Part shown: positions 29,727 to 38,081 of the stretch, piece by piece
Position numbering within the stretch: the stretch's first letter is position 1
Layout: every line of letters begins with the position of its first letter
Source: Larkinella sp. C7
GTDB lineage: Bacteria > Bacteroidota > Bacteroidia > Cytophagales > Spirosomataceae
Assembly: GCF_006149005.1 (NCBI RefSeq)
Contig: NZ_VBSL01000001.1
Location: 558,001-622,000 of the forward strand
DNA: 64,000 nt
Reading direction: 5' to 3'
Translations under genes and position numbers: made by a program
Notes under the pieces: generated by a model
What the model saw: the letters and a program-made list of their open reading frames with translations, nothing else
Databases searched by the model: none
What the model was told of the DNA's origin: nothing

Positions 29727-31670
29727 CTACAGCAGAAATTTAAGCCGAATCACTTCCTTCTCGTTCAGATACCGCCAGGTTCCGCGCGGCAGTTCTTTTT
29801 TGTTCAAGCCAGCGTAAACCGTCCGGTCCAGTTTGGTAACGACGTAGTCGAAGTGCTCGAAAATCCGGCGGACAATGCGGTTGCGGCCACTGTGGATTTC
29901 GATGCCGATGACCTGGGCATCCGGCGTTACAATGCCCAGATCGTCGGGTTTGATGTAGCCGTCTTCCAGTTCAAAACCGTCCCGAATCGCTTCAAAATGC
30001 TCGTTGGTCAACGGTTTGTCGAGTTCAACCTGGTATACTTTCTTGATTTCGTTCGACGGATGGGTCAGTTTCTCAACCAGCTCGCCATCGTTGGTCAGCA
30101 GCAGCAAACCGGTGGTGTTGCGGTCCAGGCGGCCCACCGGATAAATCCGGTACGGCGTAGCACCCGCCACCAGATCCATCACCGTATTGCGGTCTTCCGG
30201 ATCTTCCGTCGTCGTGATGTAATCTTTCGGTTTATTCAACAGCACGTAGGTCATTTTCTCCGGATTCAGCACCCGGGTTCCGTATTTGATCACATCCGTC
30301 GGCTGTACTTTGTAGCCCATTTCGGTCACCACTTTGCCGTTCACGCTGACATCGCCTTTGGCAATCAGTTCATCGGCATCCCGACGCGAGCAAATCCCGG
30401 CGTTGGCAACATACCGGTTCAGCCGAATCAAGCCCGAATCGGCATCGCGCGGTTTTTTATCACGGTCACCGCTGCCGGCCTGCTCACGAACTTTCTCGTG
30501 ACCCACCCGCTTCGGGCGTTTGTCGCGCGAACTGCGACTTCCCAGCGCCTGCTCCTTCATCTTGTCGATGTCGTACTCCGGTGCCCGCGAACGGCCCACC
30601 TGACGACCCCGACTCTCCTCGATTTTGCGTTGTTTGGCATCATCGCTGTCATCCCGGCGCTCACGGTCATAACGCGAAGGTTGATCCTCCTGACGCGGAC
30701 GGTCAAACTCCCGGCGTTCCCGATCGCCCGGACGACTGTCCCGGCCAAATCCTTTGTTTTCGTCACGCGGTCCACGCGGGCGGTCGAAATCACGGCGCTC
30801 GCGGTCGGCGGGGCGCTCATCGCGCGATCCGCGGTCATCCCGACGGGGCCGATCAAACTCCCGACGCTCACCGCTAAAGGGGCGGTCGTCCCGGCGGGGC
30901 CGATCAAACTCCCGGCGTTCACGCGGTTCAGCTCCGGGTTCGGTGTTGCGGTTCTCGCGCGGTTCTCCCTCGCGGCTCCGTTCAGGGCGCTCGCCATAGC
31001 TGCGTTCCGACCCAAACCGGCTTTCCCGGCGTTCGGGCCGGTCAGATTGGGGTCTTGCCTCATCATTCCGTGACCGGTCGCCGTGTGATTTTTCACTCCC
31101 AAAGCGGCTGTTGCGGGTTTCCGACTGACCACCATTGCGGCCATAGCGGGGTTTGTCATCCCGCGAACCCGAACCGCCAAACCGGCTGCTGCGGTTGTCA
31201 GAGCGGTCATCCCGGCGGAAATCTTTATTTTCATCCCGTGGTCCGCGCGGGCGGTCGAAATCCCGGCGGGGTCCACCGCCTTCAAACCGGCCACCACGCG
31301 GGCTATCACTGCGCGGCCGTTCATCCCGGTTCCGATCCGGGCGATCCGATGACGGACCGGACGACCGGCGATCATCATTCCGTTCAAAACGCGGACGATC
31401 CGGGCGCGAACCCGCGTAATTAGCGCCACCCGCCCGGGGCCGTTCCGACCGTTTATCGTCAAACCGGCGTTCACCGGATGCAGGACGTTCTCCCCGCGGT
31501 TTGTCGAAACCCGGTTTATCGAAACTGCGCTCTTTCCGCTCATCCTTACGGTCTCCGGAGTCCTTGCGTTTGACGACGTTGCTGTAGAATTTATTCGTCG
31601 TCTCCGTCTGACCGTAGCCTCCCGATCTGCCTTCCCGGCGGCTCTGGGGCTCTTCTCTTTTTTTGCTCAT
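29727..31670 (-). CDS. Pseudouridine synthase (RsuA/RluB family) with 400-residue disordered N-terminus
   Basis: A 647-residue protein. Residues about 408-470 are an S4 RNA-binding domain (IRLNRYVANAGICSRRDADE). The synthase domain follows, with VLLNKPKDYITT and the catalytic Asp near 516 in GRLDRNTTGLLLLTNDGEL, then the ending GLNKKELPRGTWRYL, as in RluB/RsuA, which modify uridines in ribosomal RNA. The first 400 residues are unusual: almost only Arg, Asp, Glu, Gly, Ser and Pro, with at least five imperfect copies of RRxFDRPR followed by charged linkers. Such a region is disordered and probably binds RNA. Disordered extensions occur in Bacteroidota homologues, but this one is longer than the enzyme. 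An exact -7 promoter element lies at 31753-31760. Confidence 0.9.
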   Translation of the reverse strand: MSKKREEPQSRREGRSGGYGQTETTNKFYSNVVKRKDSGDRKDERKERSFDKPGFDKPRGERPASGERRFDDKRSERPRAGGANYAGSRPDRPRFERNDDRRSSGPSSDRPDRNRDERPRSDSPRGGRFEGGGPRRDFDRPRGPRDENKDFRRDDRSDNRSSRFGGSGSRDDKPRYGRNGGQSETRNSRFGSEKSHGDRSRNDEARPQSDRPERRESRFGSERSYGERPERSREGEPRENRNTEPGAEPRERREFDRPRRDDRPFSGERREFDRPRRDDRGSRDERPADRERRDFDRPRGPRDENKGFGRDSRPGDRERREFDRPRQEDQPSRYDRERRDDSDDAKQRKIEESRGRQVGRSRAPEYDIDKMKEQALGSRSSRDKRPKRVGHEKVREQAGSGDRDKKPRDADSGLIRLNRYVANAGICSRRDADELIAKGDVSVNGKVVTEMGYKVQPTDVIKYGTRVLNPEKMTYVLLNKPKDYITTTEDPEDRNTVMDLVAGATPYRIYPVGRLDRNTTGLLLLTNDGELVEKLTHPSNEIKKVYQVELDKPLTNEHFEAIRDGFELEDGYIKPDDLGIVTPDAQVIGIEIHSGRNRIVRRIFEHFDYVVTKLDRTVYAGLNKKELPRGTWRYLNEKEVIRLKFLL

Positions 31671-31752
31671 AAAAGTTGCAGTATCACTACTGTAGTTATT
31701 GTAGATTCTATTGATTATCAGCCAGTTCGAAAACGCATCCTGAAATGGGCTG

Positions 31753-31760
31753 CAAAGTTA
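31753..31760 (-). promoter_or_regulatory. -7 promoter element of the pseudouridine synthase gene
   Basis: On the minus strand TAACTTTG matches TAnnTTTG exactly, 83 bp upstream of the ATG. No clear TTG was found at the -33 distance, so the call rests on the -7 element alone. Confidence 0.45.
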
Positions 31761-31858
31761 GCGTATTTTAATGTAACTTCTGTCTTTGTTCTGAAACGGA
31801 ACACCATTTCGTCCGGAAACAATTCCTAACCTCACAACAATTCTGATTCACCTTACCA

Positions 31859-33916
31859 ATGGCTTCTGCAACGACTTCTATACAACCTGACTCCAAAGAA
31901 CCCATCTGGAAACCCGACCGGCGGCTGATCGACCAATCGCAGATGAAAAAATACCTGGACTGGCTGTTTGTCAAGAAAGGGCTGTATTTCCGCGATTACC
32001 ACGACCTGTGGGACTGGTCGACCACCGACCTCGAAGATTTCTGGCGCAGCATCTGGCAGTTTTTCAACGTCCAAAGCCACCGCGATTACCAGGACGTGAT
32101 CGAAAAACCGGCTTCAGGCATGATCGGAACCCGCTGGTTTACCGGAGCCACCCTAAACTACGCCGAACATATTTTCCGCAACAAAACCAGCGAACGTCCG
32201 GCCATCCTTTTCCAGTCGGAACAACAGTCACTGACGTCGCTGAGCTGGTCGGAATTGGAACAGCAGGTGACGGCCATCGCCCATTTTCTGCGCGAAAACA
32301 ACGTCCGGCCCGGCGACCGTGTCGTGTCGGTGCTGCCCAACACCCCGGAAGCCGTCGTGGCCTTTCTGGCCACCAACAGCGTAGGCGCCATCTGGTCAAG
32401 CTGTTCACCGGATTTTGGCACGCCCAGCATCATCGACCGCTTCCGGCAAATCGAGCCGAAAGTGCTCTTTGCCATCGATGGCTACCAATATAACGGAAAA
32501 CCGATCGACAAAACCGACGCGCTGAGCGACTTGCAGACGGCCCTGCCCACGCTAAAGAAAGTGGTCTGGGTAGCCAATCTCGATCCTGATTTCGAACCGC
32601 CGACCGGCCCCCGCAGCAAGTCGGTTTTGTGGAACTCGGTCTTGCAAACCAACACGGCAATTCCCCTGGTTTTTGAACCGGTTCCGTTCGAACACCCAAT
32701 CTGGATTCTGTTTTCGTCGGGAACAACCGGCAAACCAAAGGCCATCACCCACAGCGTCGGGGGCTGTTTGCTCGAACACCTGAAAGCGCTGGCCCTGCAC
32801 CAGGACGTTCAGCCCGGCGACCGGTATTTCTGGTATTCCACAACGGGCTGGATGATGTGGAATTATTCGGTAGCATCGCTGCTGGTCGGGGCTACACTGG
32901 TCATTTACGACGGTTCGGCGGGATATCCGAACATGGACGTACTCTGGAATCTGGCCGAGCGCGCGCGGGTCAATCATTTCGGAGCGGGAGCCGCTTACCT
33001 GCTGGCCTGTATGCGGGCGGGGCTGTCCTACCTCGGAAGTTCAAAATTAGTTCACCTGAAAACCATCGGCTCCACGGGTTCGCCCCTGCCGCCCGAGGGT
33101 TTCCGCTGGGTGTATGAATCGGTCAAAAAAGACGTCTGGCTGGTGTCGCTCAGTGGTGGTACGGACATTTGCAGCGGTTTTGTCGGCGGCTGCCCGCTGC
33201 TACCGGTTTACGAAGGCGAAATTCAGTGCCGGATGCTGGGGTGTAAACTCGAATCGTTCGACGAAAACGCGAAACCGATCCGCAACGAGCTGGGCGAAAT
33301 GGTGATTCTGGAACCCATGCCGTCGATGCCGATCTATTTCTGGAATGACAACCCCAATGATCCGGCGGGTAACCAGCGCTACAAATCCAGTTACTTTGAC
33401 CAGTATGTGGGCATCTGGCGGCACGGCGACTGGATCAAAATTACCGACCGCAAAACCGTCGTCATCTACGGTCGCTCCGACGCCACGCTCAACCGCGACG
33501 GTGTTCGGATCGGCACGAGTGAGGTGTACAGCGCCGTCGAGAGCGTTCCCGATGTAGCCGACAGCCTTGTGGTTTGCCTCGAACTCCCCGGCGGACGGTA
33601 TTTTATGCCGCTCTTTGTAGTGCTTAAAGGCCAGACCACCGATCCGGCGACCGAACTCAACGCGGAAATGGCGCAGCGAATCCGGTTGGCCCTCCGGACG
33701 CAATACAGCCCCCGGCACGTTCCCGATGCCATTTTTCAGGTACCGGAAATACCGTATACGATCAGCGGGAAAAAAGTGGAAGCCCCCGTTAAAAAGATTC
33801 TGATGGGCATCTCACCCGAACGGGTAACGAGCCGCGATACGCTCCGGAATCCGTCGGCGCTGGACACCTTCATTCTATTGGCGGACAGTATGAAATCCGA
33901 TTTGTTGGTGAAATAG
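31859..33916 (+). CDS. Acetoacetate-CoA ligase (acetoacetyl-CoA synthetase)
   Basis: A 685-residue ANL-superfamily enzyme that activates acetoacetate with ATP and CoA. The N-terminal segment (YLDWLFVKKGLYFRDYHDLW, GTRWFTGATLNYAEHIF) is typical of acetoacetyl-CoA synthetases and of their usual 650-residue length. Core motifs: the P-loop-like WILFSSGTTGKPKAITHS, TGWMMWNY, VSLSGGTDICSGF, WRHGDWIKITDRKTVVIYGRSDATLNRDG, and near the end the adenylating Lys in YTISGKKVEAPVKKIL. It probably returns acetoacetate from ketogenic amino acid or fatty acid breakdown to CoA metabolism. It stands alone, divergent from the pseudouridine synthase gene. Confidence 0.9.
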   Translation: MASATTSIQPDSKEPIWKPDRRLIDQSQMKKYLDWLFVKKGLYFRDYHDLWDWSTTDLEDFWRSIWQFFNVQSHRDYQDVIEKPASGMIGTRWFTGATLNYAEHIFRNKTSERPAILFQSEQQSLTSLSWSELEQQVTAIAHFLRENNVRPGDRVVSVLPNTPEAVVAFLATNSVGAIWSSCSPDFGTPSIIDRFRQIEPKVLFAIDGYQYNGKPIDKTDALSDLQTALPTLKKVVWVANLDPDFEPPTGPRSKSVLWNSVLQTNTAIPLVFEPVPFEHPIWILFSSGTTGKPKAITHSVGGCLLEHLKALALHQDVQPGDRYFWYSTTGWMMWNYSVASLLVGATLVIYDGSAGYPNMDVLWNLAERARVNHFGAGAAYLLACMRAGLSYLGSSKLVHLKTIGSTGSPLPPEGFRWVYESVKKDVWLVSLSGGTDICSGFVGGCPLLPVYEGEIQCRMLGCKLESFDENAKPIRNELGEMVILEPMPSMPIYFWNDNPNDPAGNQRYKSSYFDQYVGIWRHGDWIKITDRKTVVIYGRSDATLNRDGVRIGTSEVYSAVESVPDVADSLVVCLELPGGRYFMPLFVVLKGQTTDPATELNAEMAQRIRLALRTQYSPRHVPDAIFQVPEIPYTISGKKVEAPVKKILMGISPERVTSRDTLRNPSALDTFILLADSMKSDLLVK

Positions 33917-34097
33917 GAGAGTCGGAATAAATTCTATATCTTTCATTCAATTTCGGCAAACATTTTGCCCGTCTTTTATCGTTATGCAGTCAGTACTCAC
34001 GGACTTCCGGGCGGTCCGGTTTTGTGCGTATAAGTCGAATAAATTAGTATCAACAACCTATAGAATGTTTTGCGGATGACAGTCCGTGGGTACGGCT

Positions 34098-35780
34098 ATG
34101 AGAGAACCTGAACGCGAAAAAATTCAGAACGACAAGGCGACCGTCCGGTTGCCGATGCTCCTGGGCATCACACTGGCAGCCGGTGTATTGATCGGCGCTA
34201 CGTTTTTTAGTGGTGGAAAAAGCCTCAACAACATCGGACGTGGGTATTCAAAATTCAAGGAAGTTCTTCAACTGATTGAGAATAACTATGTTGACTCGGT
34301 CAACACGGACGATCTGGTGGATTATTCCATCTCCAAAATGCTGGAGAAACTGGACCCGCACACCACCTACATGAACCCGACCGATGCCGTGGCCGCCCGC
34401 ACCCAACTGGAAGGCGGTTTTGACGGGATCGGCGTCGAATTCAACATTTATAAAGACACGGTTTACGTCGTGACTCCCATGGCCGGTGGCCCGTCCGAAA
34501 CCGCCGGCATTCTGAGTGGTGATAAAATCATCAAGGTCGACGAGACCGACATGACCGGCAGCAAACTGGACAATGCCTTGGTTTTCAAAAAACTGCGCGG
34601 CAAAAAGGGTTCATCCGTGAAGCTGTTCGTCCTGCGCAAAGGCGAGAAAAAACCGCTGACGTTCACGGTTCAGCGCGACCGGATTCCGACGTACTCGGTT
34701 GATGCGGCTTACATGATCGATGACAAAACCGGATATATCAAAGTAAACCGGTTCTCGGAAACGACCTACGACGAGTTCAAAAAAGCCCTGGGAACCCTGA
34801 AGCAAAAAGGCATGAGCCAGATGGTGCTCGACCTGCGCAACAACCCCGGCGGTTACATGGATCGGGCAACGAGCCTGGCCGACGAATTCATTTCCGGTGA
34901 TAAACTGCTGGTGTATACGGATGGCAAGGATGATCGCTATGATCGCCAGACCAAAGCCCGCATTGCCGGTCAGTTTGAAGAAGGCCCGGTGATCGTGCTG
35001 ATGGACGAAGGAAGCGCGTCGGCGTCGGAGATTGTGGCCGGTGCCTTGCAGGATCAGGACCGGGCGTTGATTGTCGGACGGCGGTCGTTTGGCAAAGGGC
35101 TGGTGCAAATGCCGGTGATGCTGTCCGACGGTTCCGAATTGCGGCTGACGATCTCCCGGTATTACACGCCAAGCGGCCGGAGCATTCAGAAACCGTATGT
35201 AGCCGGTCACGGTGAAGACTACGAGAAAGAGCTGGAAGCGCGGTCGAAGAGCGGGGAATATTACATCGCCGACAGCATCAAGAACAACGCGAAATATAAA
35301 TTCAAAACATCGGGGGGCCGGACGGTTTTCGGAGCCGGTGGCATCACGCCCGATGTGTTCGTACCCCGCGATACGCTGTTCATGACCAAGTACCTGATTC
35401 AGTTGTTCAACAAAAACATTGTGCGGGAACAGGCGATGGAATACGCCAACGATCACCGCAAACAACTGGAAAAAGACGGTTTCAACAGCTACAAGAAGAA
35501 TTTTGTAATCACGGACGCCATGCTGAAACGCCTGACCGATGACGCTACGGCGCAGGGCATCAAGTTTAACGAAGCCGAATACAAGCGGTCGAAGAAATAC
35601 ATCCAGACGCAGTTGAAAGCCTACATCGCGCAGTATGCGTGGCGGCAGGGCCACCGCGACGGTCTCAACAACGAGTTTTTCGAAATGCTGTCGGAAGGCG
35701 ACGAAACGTACAAGAAGGCGCTCACGCTCTTTGCCCAGGCCCGAAGCCTGGAGCGAGGCAATTACACGTCGCAGAAATAA
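34098..35780 (+). CDS. C-terminal processing serine protease (S41, CtpA/Prc type)
   Basis: A 560-residue periplasmic protease. One membrane segment (about residues 20-41, MLLGITLAAGVLIGATFF) anchors it. It has the CtpA start (YSKFKEVLQLIENNYVDSVN), a PDZ domain (about 95-180; GGFDGIGVEFNIYKDTVYVV, GGPSETAGILSGDKI) and the S41 core, with DLRNNPGGYMDRATSLADEF, the nucleophile Ser308 in DEGSASASEIVAG and the general base Lys333 in RRSFGKGLVQ. Both catalytic residues are present. I use the ATG at 34098 rather than the GTG four codons earlier. It trims C-termini of envelope proteins. A strong terminator follows at once. Confidence 0.92.
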   Translation: MREPEREKIQNDKATVRLPMLLGITLAAGVLIGATFFSGGKSLNNIGRGYSKFKEVLQLIENNYVDSVNTDDLVDYSISKMLEKLDPHTTYMNPTDAVAARTQLEGGFDGIGVEFNIYKDTVYVVTPMAGGPSETAGILSGDKIIKVDETDMTGSKLDNALVFKKLRGKKGSSVKLFVLRKGEKKPLTFTVQRDRIPTYSVDAAYMIDDKTGYIKVNRFSETTYDEFKKALGTLKQKGMSQMVLDLRNNPGGYMDRATSLADEFISGDKLLVYTDGKDDRYDRQTKARIAGQFEEGPVIVLMDEGSASASEIVAGALQDQDRALIVGRRSFGKGLVQMPVMLSDGSELRLTISRYYTPSGRSIQKPYVAGHGEDYEKELEARSKSGEYYIADSIKNNAKYKFKTSGGRTVFGAGGITPDVFVPRDTLFMTKYLIQLFNKNIVREQAMEYANDHRKQLEKDGFNSYKKNFVITDAMLKRLTDDATAQGIKFNEAEYKRSKKYIQTQLKAYIAQYAWRQGHRDGLNNEFFEMLSEGDETYKKALTLFAQARSLERGNYTSQK

Positions 35781-35781
35781 A

Positions 35782-35813
35782 AAAGTGGGCGGGATTCAAA
35801 TCCCGCCCACTTT
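35782..35813 (+). terminator. Rho-independent terminator after the S41 protease gene
   Basis: A 14-bp perfect stem (aaagtgggcgggat/atcccgcccacttt) with a 4-nt loop begins two bases after the stop codon. Confidence 0.85.
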
Positions 35814-35941
35814 CATTTGTTCCCGGTGCCACCTGGTCCTGGTACCGCACCAGCCGAATTTCCCTAAAAGTCCGTTTTATCACATCAACACCTTCCTGAA
35901 AAAAGACGAATACCATAATATTACATTAAAGGTATACTTCT

Positions 35942-36505
35942 ATGATGTGGTTGCTCAATCAAATTAATCAGTTTGCCCCCCTTAGTCTGGAAGGACAAGC
36001 GGCATTGGCCGGTATGTTAGTCCGAAAAGAAGTGCCGAAAGGGTATTTTCTGTTAGAACAGGGACAAATCTGCCGGTATCTGTATATACTGGAAAAAGGC
36101 TTTGCCAGAGGCTATTACAGGCAGGATGGCAAGGATATTAGCTTGTGGTTCGCTTTCGAAGGCGATATGCTAGCCTCGCTGTATTCCTTCGTGACCTTCA
36201 AGCCCAGTTATACGAATATTGAAATTCTGGAAGACAGCATTATCAGCGGAATCAGCTACGAGCAACTCAACGAACTCTATCAAAACTACCCGGAATTTAA
36301 CCTCATCGGGCGGTTGATTACCCAGAAATACTTCATCGAACTGGAAGAACGTACGCTATCTTTCCAATTTCAGACAGCGTCGGAGCGATATCATCAGCTG
36401 ATCGAAAAGCATCCTCAGCTCCTGCAAAAAGCATCACTAGGTCATATTGCTTCCTTCCTGGGCATTTCGCAGGAAACCCTAAGCCGAATTCGGGCAAAAA
36501 AATGA
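35942..36505 (+). CDS. Crp/Fnr family transcriptional regulator
   Basis: A 187-residue regulator. Residues about 20-115 are a cNMP-binding-type beta roll (KEVPKGYFLLEQGQICRYLY, LEKGFARGYYRQDGKDISLW), and the last 40 residues are a truncated winged helix with the recognition element LGHIASFLGISQETLSRIR. The cNMP pocket lacks the classical RTATV/GELA pattern, so the ligand may be neither cAMP nor cGMP; this fits the large Bacteroidota group of Crp/Fnr proteins without a known ligand. The gene and its downstream neighbour are visibly richer in A+T than the rest of the window. A promoter was not identified. Confidence 0.85.
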   Translation: MMWLLNQINQFAPLSLEGQAALAGMLVRKEVPKGYFLLEQGQICRYLYILEKGFARGYYRQDGKDISLWFAFEGDMLASLYSFVTFKPSYTNIEILEDSIISGISYEQLNELYQNYPEFNLIGRLITQKYFIELEERTLSFQFQTASERYHQLIEKHPQLLQKASLGHIASFLGISQETLSRIRAKK

Positions 36506-36519
36506 AGGAGACATGTCGA

Positions 36520-36537
36520 TTTTGACTTTTGTCAAAA
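36520..36537. other. Short perfect hairpin after the Crp/Fnr gene
   Basis: ttttgac/gtcaaaa (7-bp arms, tttt loop) lies 15 bp after the stop. It may be a weak terminator or a regulator-binding dyad. The remaining 240 bp up to the reductase gene show nothing I recognise. Confidence 0.35.
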
Positions 36538-36779
36538 GAAGTCTGTGGATCAGCCTTGAACTTTGTCCCGCTATCGGCCCAGCTGATCGGACAATCCGCC
36601 CAACCTGATCAGCATACGTTGCAGGTATCCCGTTGCCTGTTGATAACCGGTAAATTCCAGCGGTTGGCCTACAATTCAGGCGAGCGGTTTTTAGCAGGTT
36701 GATCGATGGGTATACTGAATCTACGTTTGGGCTTTTCAGCGGCTGGTTCAAAAGGCAACCCTGTCTCGTAGTTATCAAC

Positions 36780-37901
36780 ATGAAATCGATCGACAATCAC
36801 TTTATCTTAACCGGATCAACCGGCGTTTTAGGTTCACACCTTATGTATGAACTCATGTTACGCATTCACGAAAGTGGCTATACCGGGCAATTAATTTTAT
36901 TGATACGCAGTAAGAGTACGAGATCGATTCAGGACCGGTTCGATGATTTGTTGATCCCTGATCTGATGCCCGACTATATGAAACAACTCGATATAGCGAG
37001 GCTAAAAAAAGACCATATTCAATTAATAAATTACGATATCACCAACGCTACGGATGTGACCCATTATCTGGAAAACAGACCGGAATCGTATCATCTGATT
37101 CATTGTGCAGCCTCGGTCAATTTAGGGACAACACCGGGTGCTTATGAAGAGATTAAACGGACGAATTATTATGGTACCATACAGTTAATCAAACAAGTAA
37201 GACCGTATATTTTTAAAGTAACCTACATCAGTACGGCCTTTGCCTTCAGGCCACCGTTTCTGAAAGAACAGGCCCGGGCTAATTATCGAAACCATTACGA
37301 AATATTTAAGGCTAAAATCGAGGAAGAAATCCCTGAATTAGCAGAACAATATGGATTGGAATGGCAAATCCTTCGACCCAGTATTATAGCTGGCCGATTG
37401 ATTGATTCGCCCTATCATGTCATTTATCGATTTTTGGTTTTTTATCTGTTTGGCGCTTTTTTTTATCGTTCTAAGGACGCCTATGGGCACATGAAAATCC
37501 GGATTGCCCTGAATCCGAAAGCTGGCCTGAACATGGTTCCCGTCGATTATGCAGCGAAAGTAATTATGCGGGCTTTAAGCACGGATATCAACGATTTGAA
37601 CATTGTCCACAGCCGCTATATGCCTAATGTGTTGGCGGTCCCTACGATGCTGAAAGCGGCTGACTGGACCAATTATGAGTTTGTTTCTGAAATACCGGAC
37701 GATCAGAATGCCATTGAAAAACTCTATTATCGGACCGCAGGTGCCCAATTAAGCCAATACTTGCTGGCGGATGATTATTCATTCGACATGCAGGTGCTCA
37801 GAGAGCTAATGCACGATGTGGAAGAGCCCAATCTGGAAGAAAATTTCCCGGCGCTTTGCCGGTATGCAGCCGATCGAAAATTCAAGCACATGATGGATTA
37901 A
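36780..37901 (+). CDS. SDR / thioester-reductase-like NAD(P)-binding protein
   Basis: A 373-residue protein of the extended SDR group resembling thioester reductase (NAD_binding_4) domains. Visible: the cofactor loop FILTGSTGVLGSHLMYEL (TGxxGxxG), LILLIRS after the second strand, the ISTAFAF strand with its Ser/Thr, and the helix that contributes YxxxK (YEIFKAKIEEE is the nearest match), so the active-site Tyr/Lys assignment is uncertain. These enzymes reduce carrier-bound or CoA acyl thioesters to aldehydes or alcohols; no carrier protein is encoded here. The ATG at 36780 is set by the cofactor loop. A+T content is higher than in flanking genes, hinting at transfer together with the Crp/Fnr gene. 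Confidence 0.75.
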   Translation: MKSIDNHFILTGSTGVLGSHLMYELMLRIHESGYTGQLILLIRSKSTRSIQDRFDDLLIPDLMPDYMKQLDIARLKKDHIQLINYDITNATDVTHYLENRPESYHLIHCAASVNLGTTPGAYEEIKRTNYYGTIQLIKQVRPYIFKVTYISTAFAFRPPFLKEQARANYRNHYEIFKAKIEEEIPELAEQYGLEWQILRPSIIAGRLIDSPYHVIYRFLVFYLFGAFFYRSKDAYGHMKIRIALNPKAGLNMVPVDYAAKVIMRALSTDINDLNIVHSRYMPNVLAVPTMLKAADWTNYEFVSEIPDDQNAIEKLYYRTAGAQLSQYLLADDYSFDMQVLRELMHDVEEPNLEENFPALCRYAADRKFKHMMD

Positions 37902-37959
37902 GGATAAATTGCGCGGGTTCGTTACCTTTCCCGTCATAGCGTGGTTGGGGCACCGGCCT

Positions 37960-37998
37960 AAAAAAGCCTGACCGGCTGAAAACCGGTCAGGCTTTTTT
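37960..37998. terminator. Bidirectional terminator between SDR gene and ffh
   Basis: A 15-bp stem (aaaaagcctgaccgg against its complement) with a 7-nt loop, flanked by A-run and T-run; it serves the convergent SDR gene and the end of ffh. Confidence 0.85.
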
Positions 37999-38081
37999 AG
38001 GCAACCAGGAATGCATCCCGAAAACCCCATCCTGTTTTACGCAATGATAGGACCGTTTGCTTCGCCTGCTGGCTACGGCAC

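Noticed and set aside
29853-31073. 406-residue plus-strand frame and other long frames opposite the pseudouridine synthase
   Set aside because: They result from the repetitive Arg/Asp/Gly codons of the disordered tail; the translations are low-complexity and lack any motif.
36506-36779. Small gene between the Crp/Fnr and SDR genes
   Set aside because: No frame with a plausible start and composition; the plus-strand frame from 36699 is an N-terminal run-in to the SDR gene.
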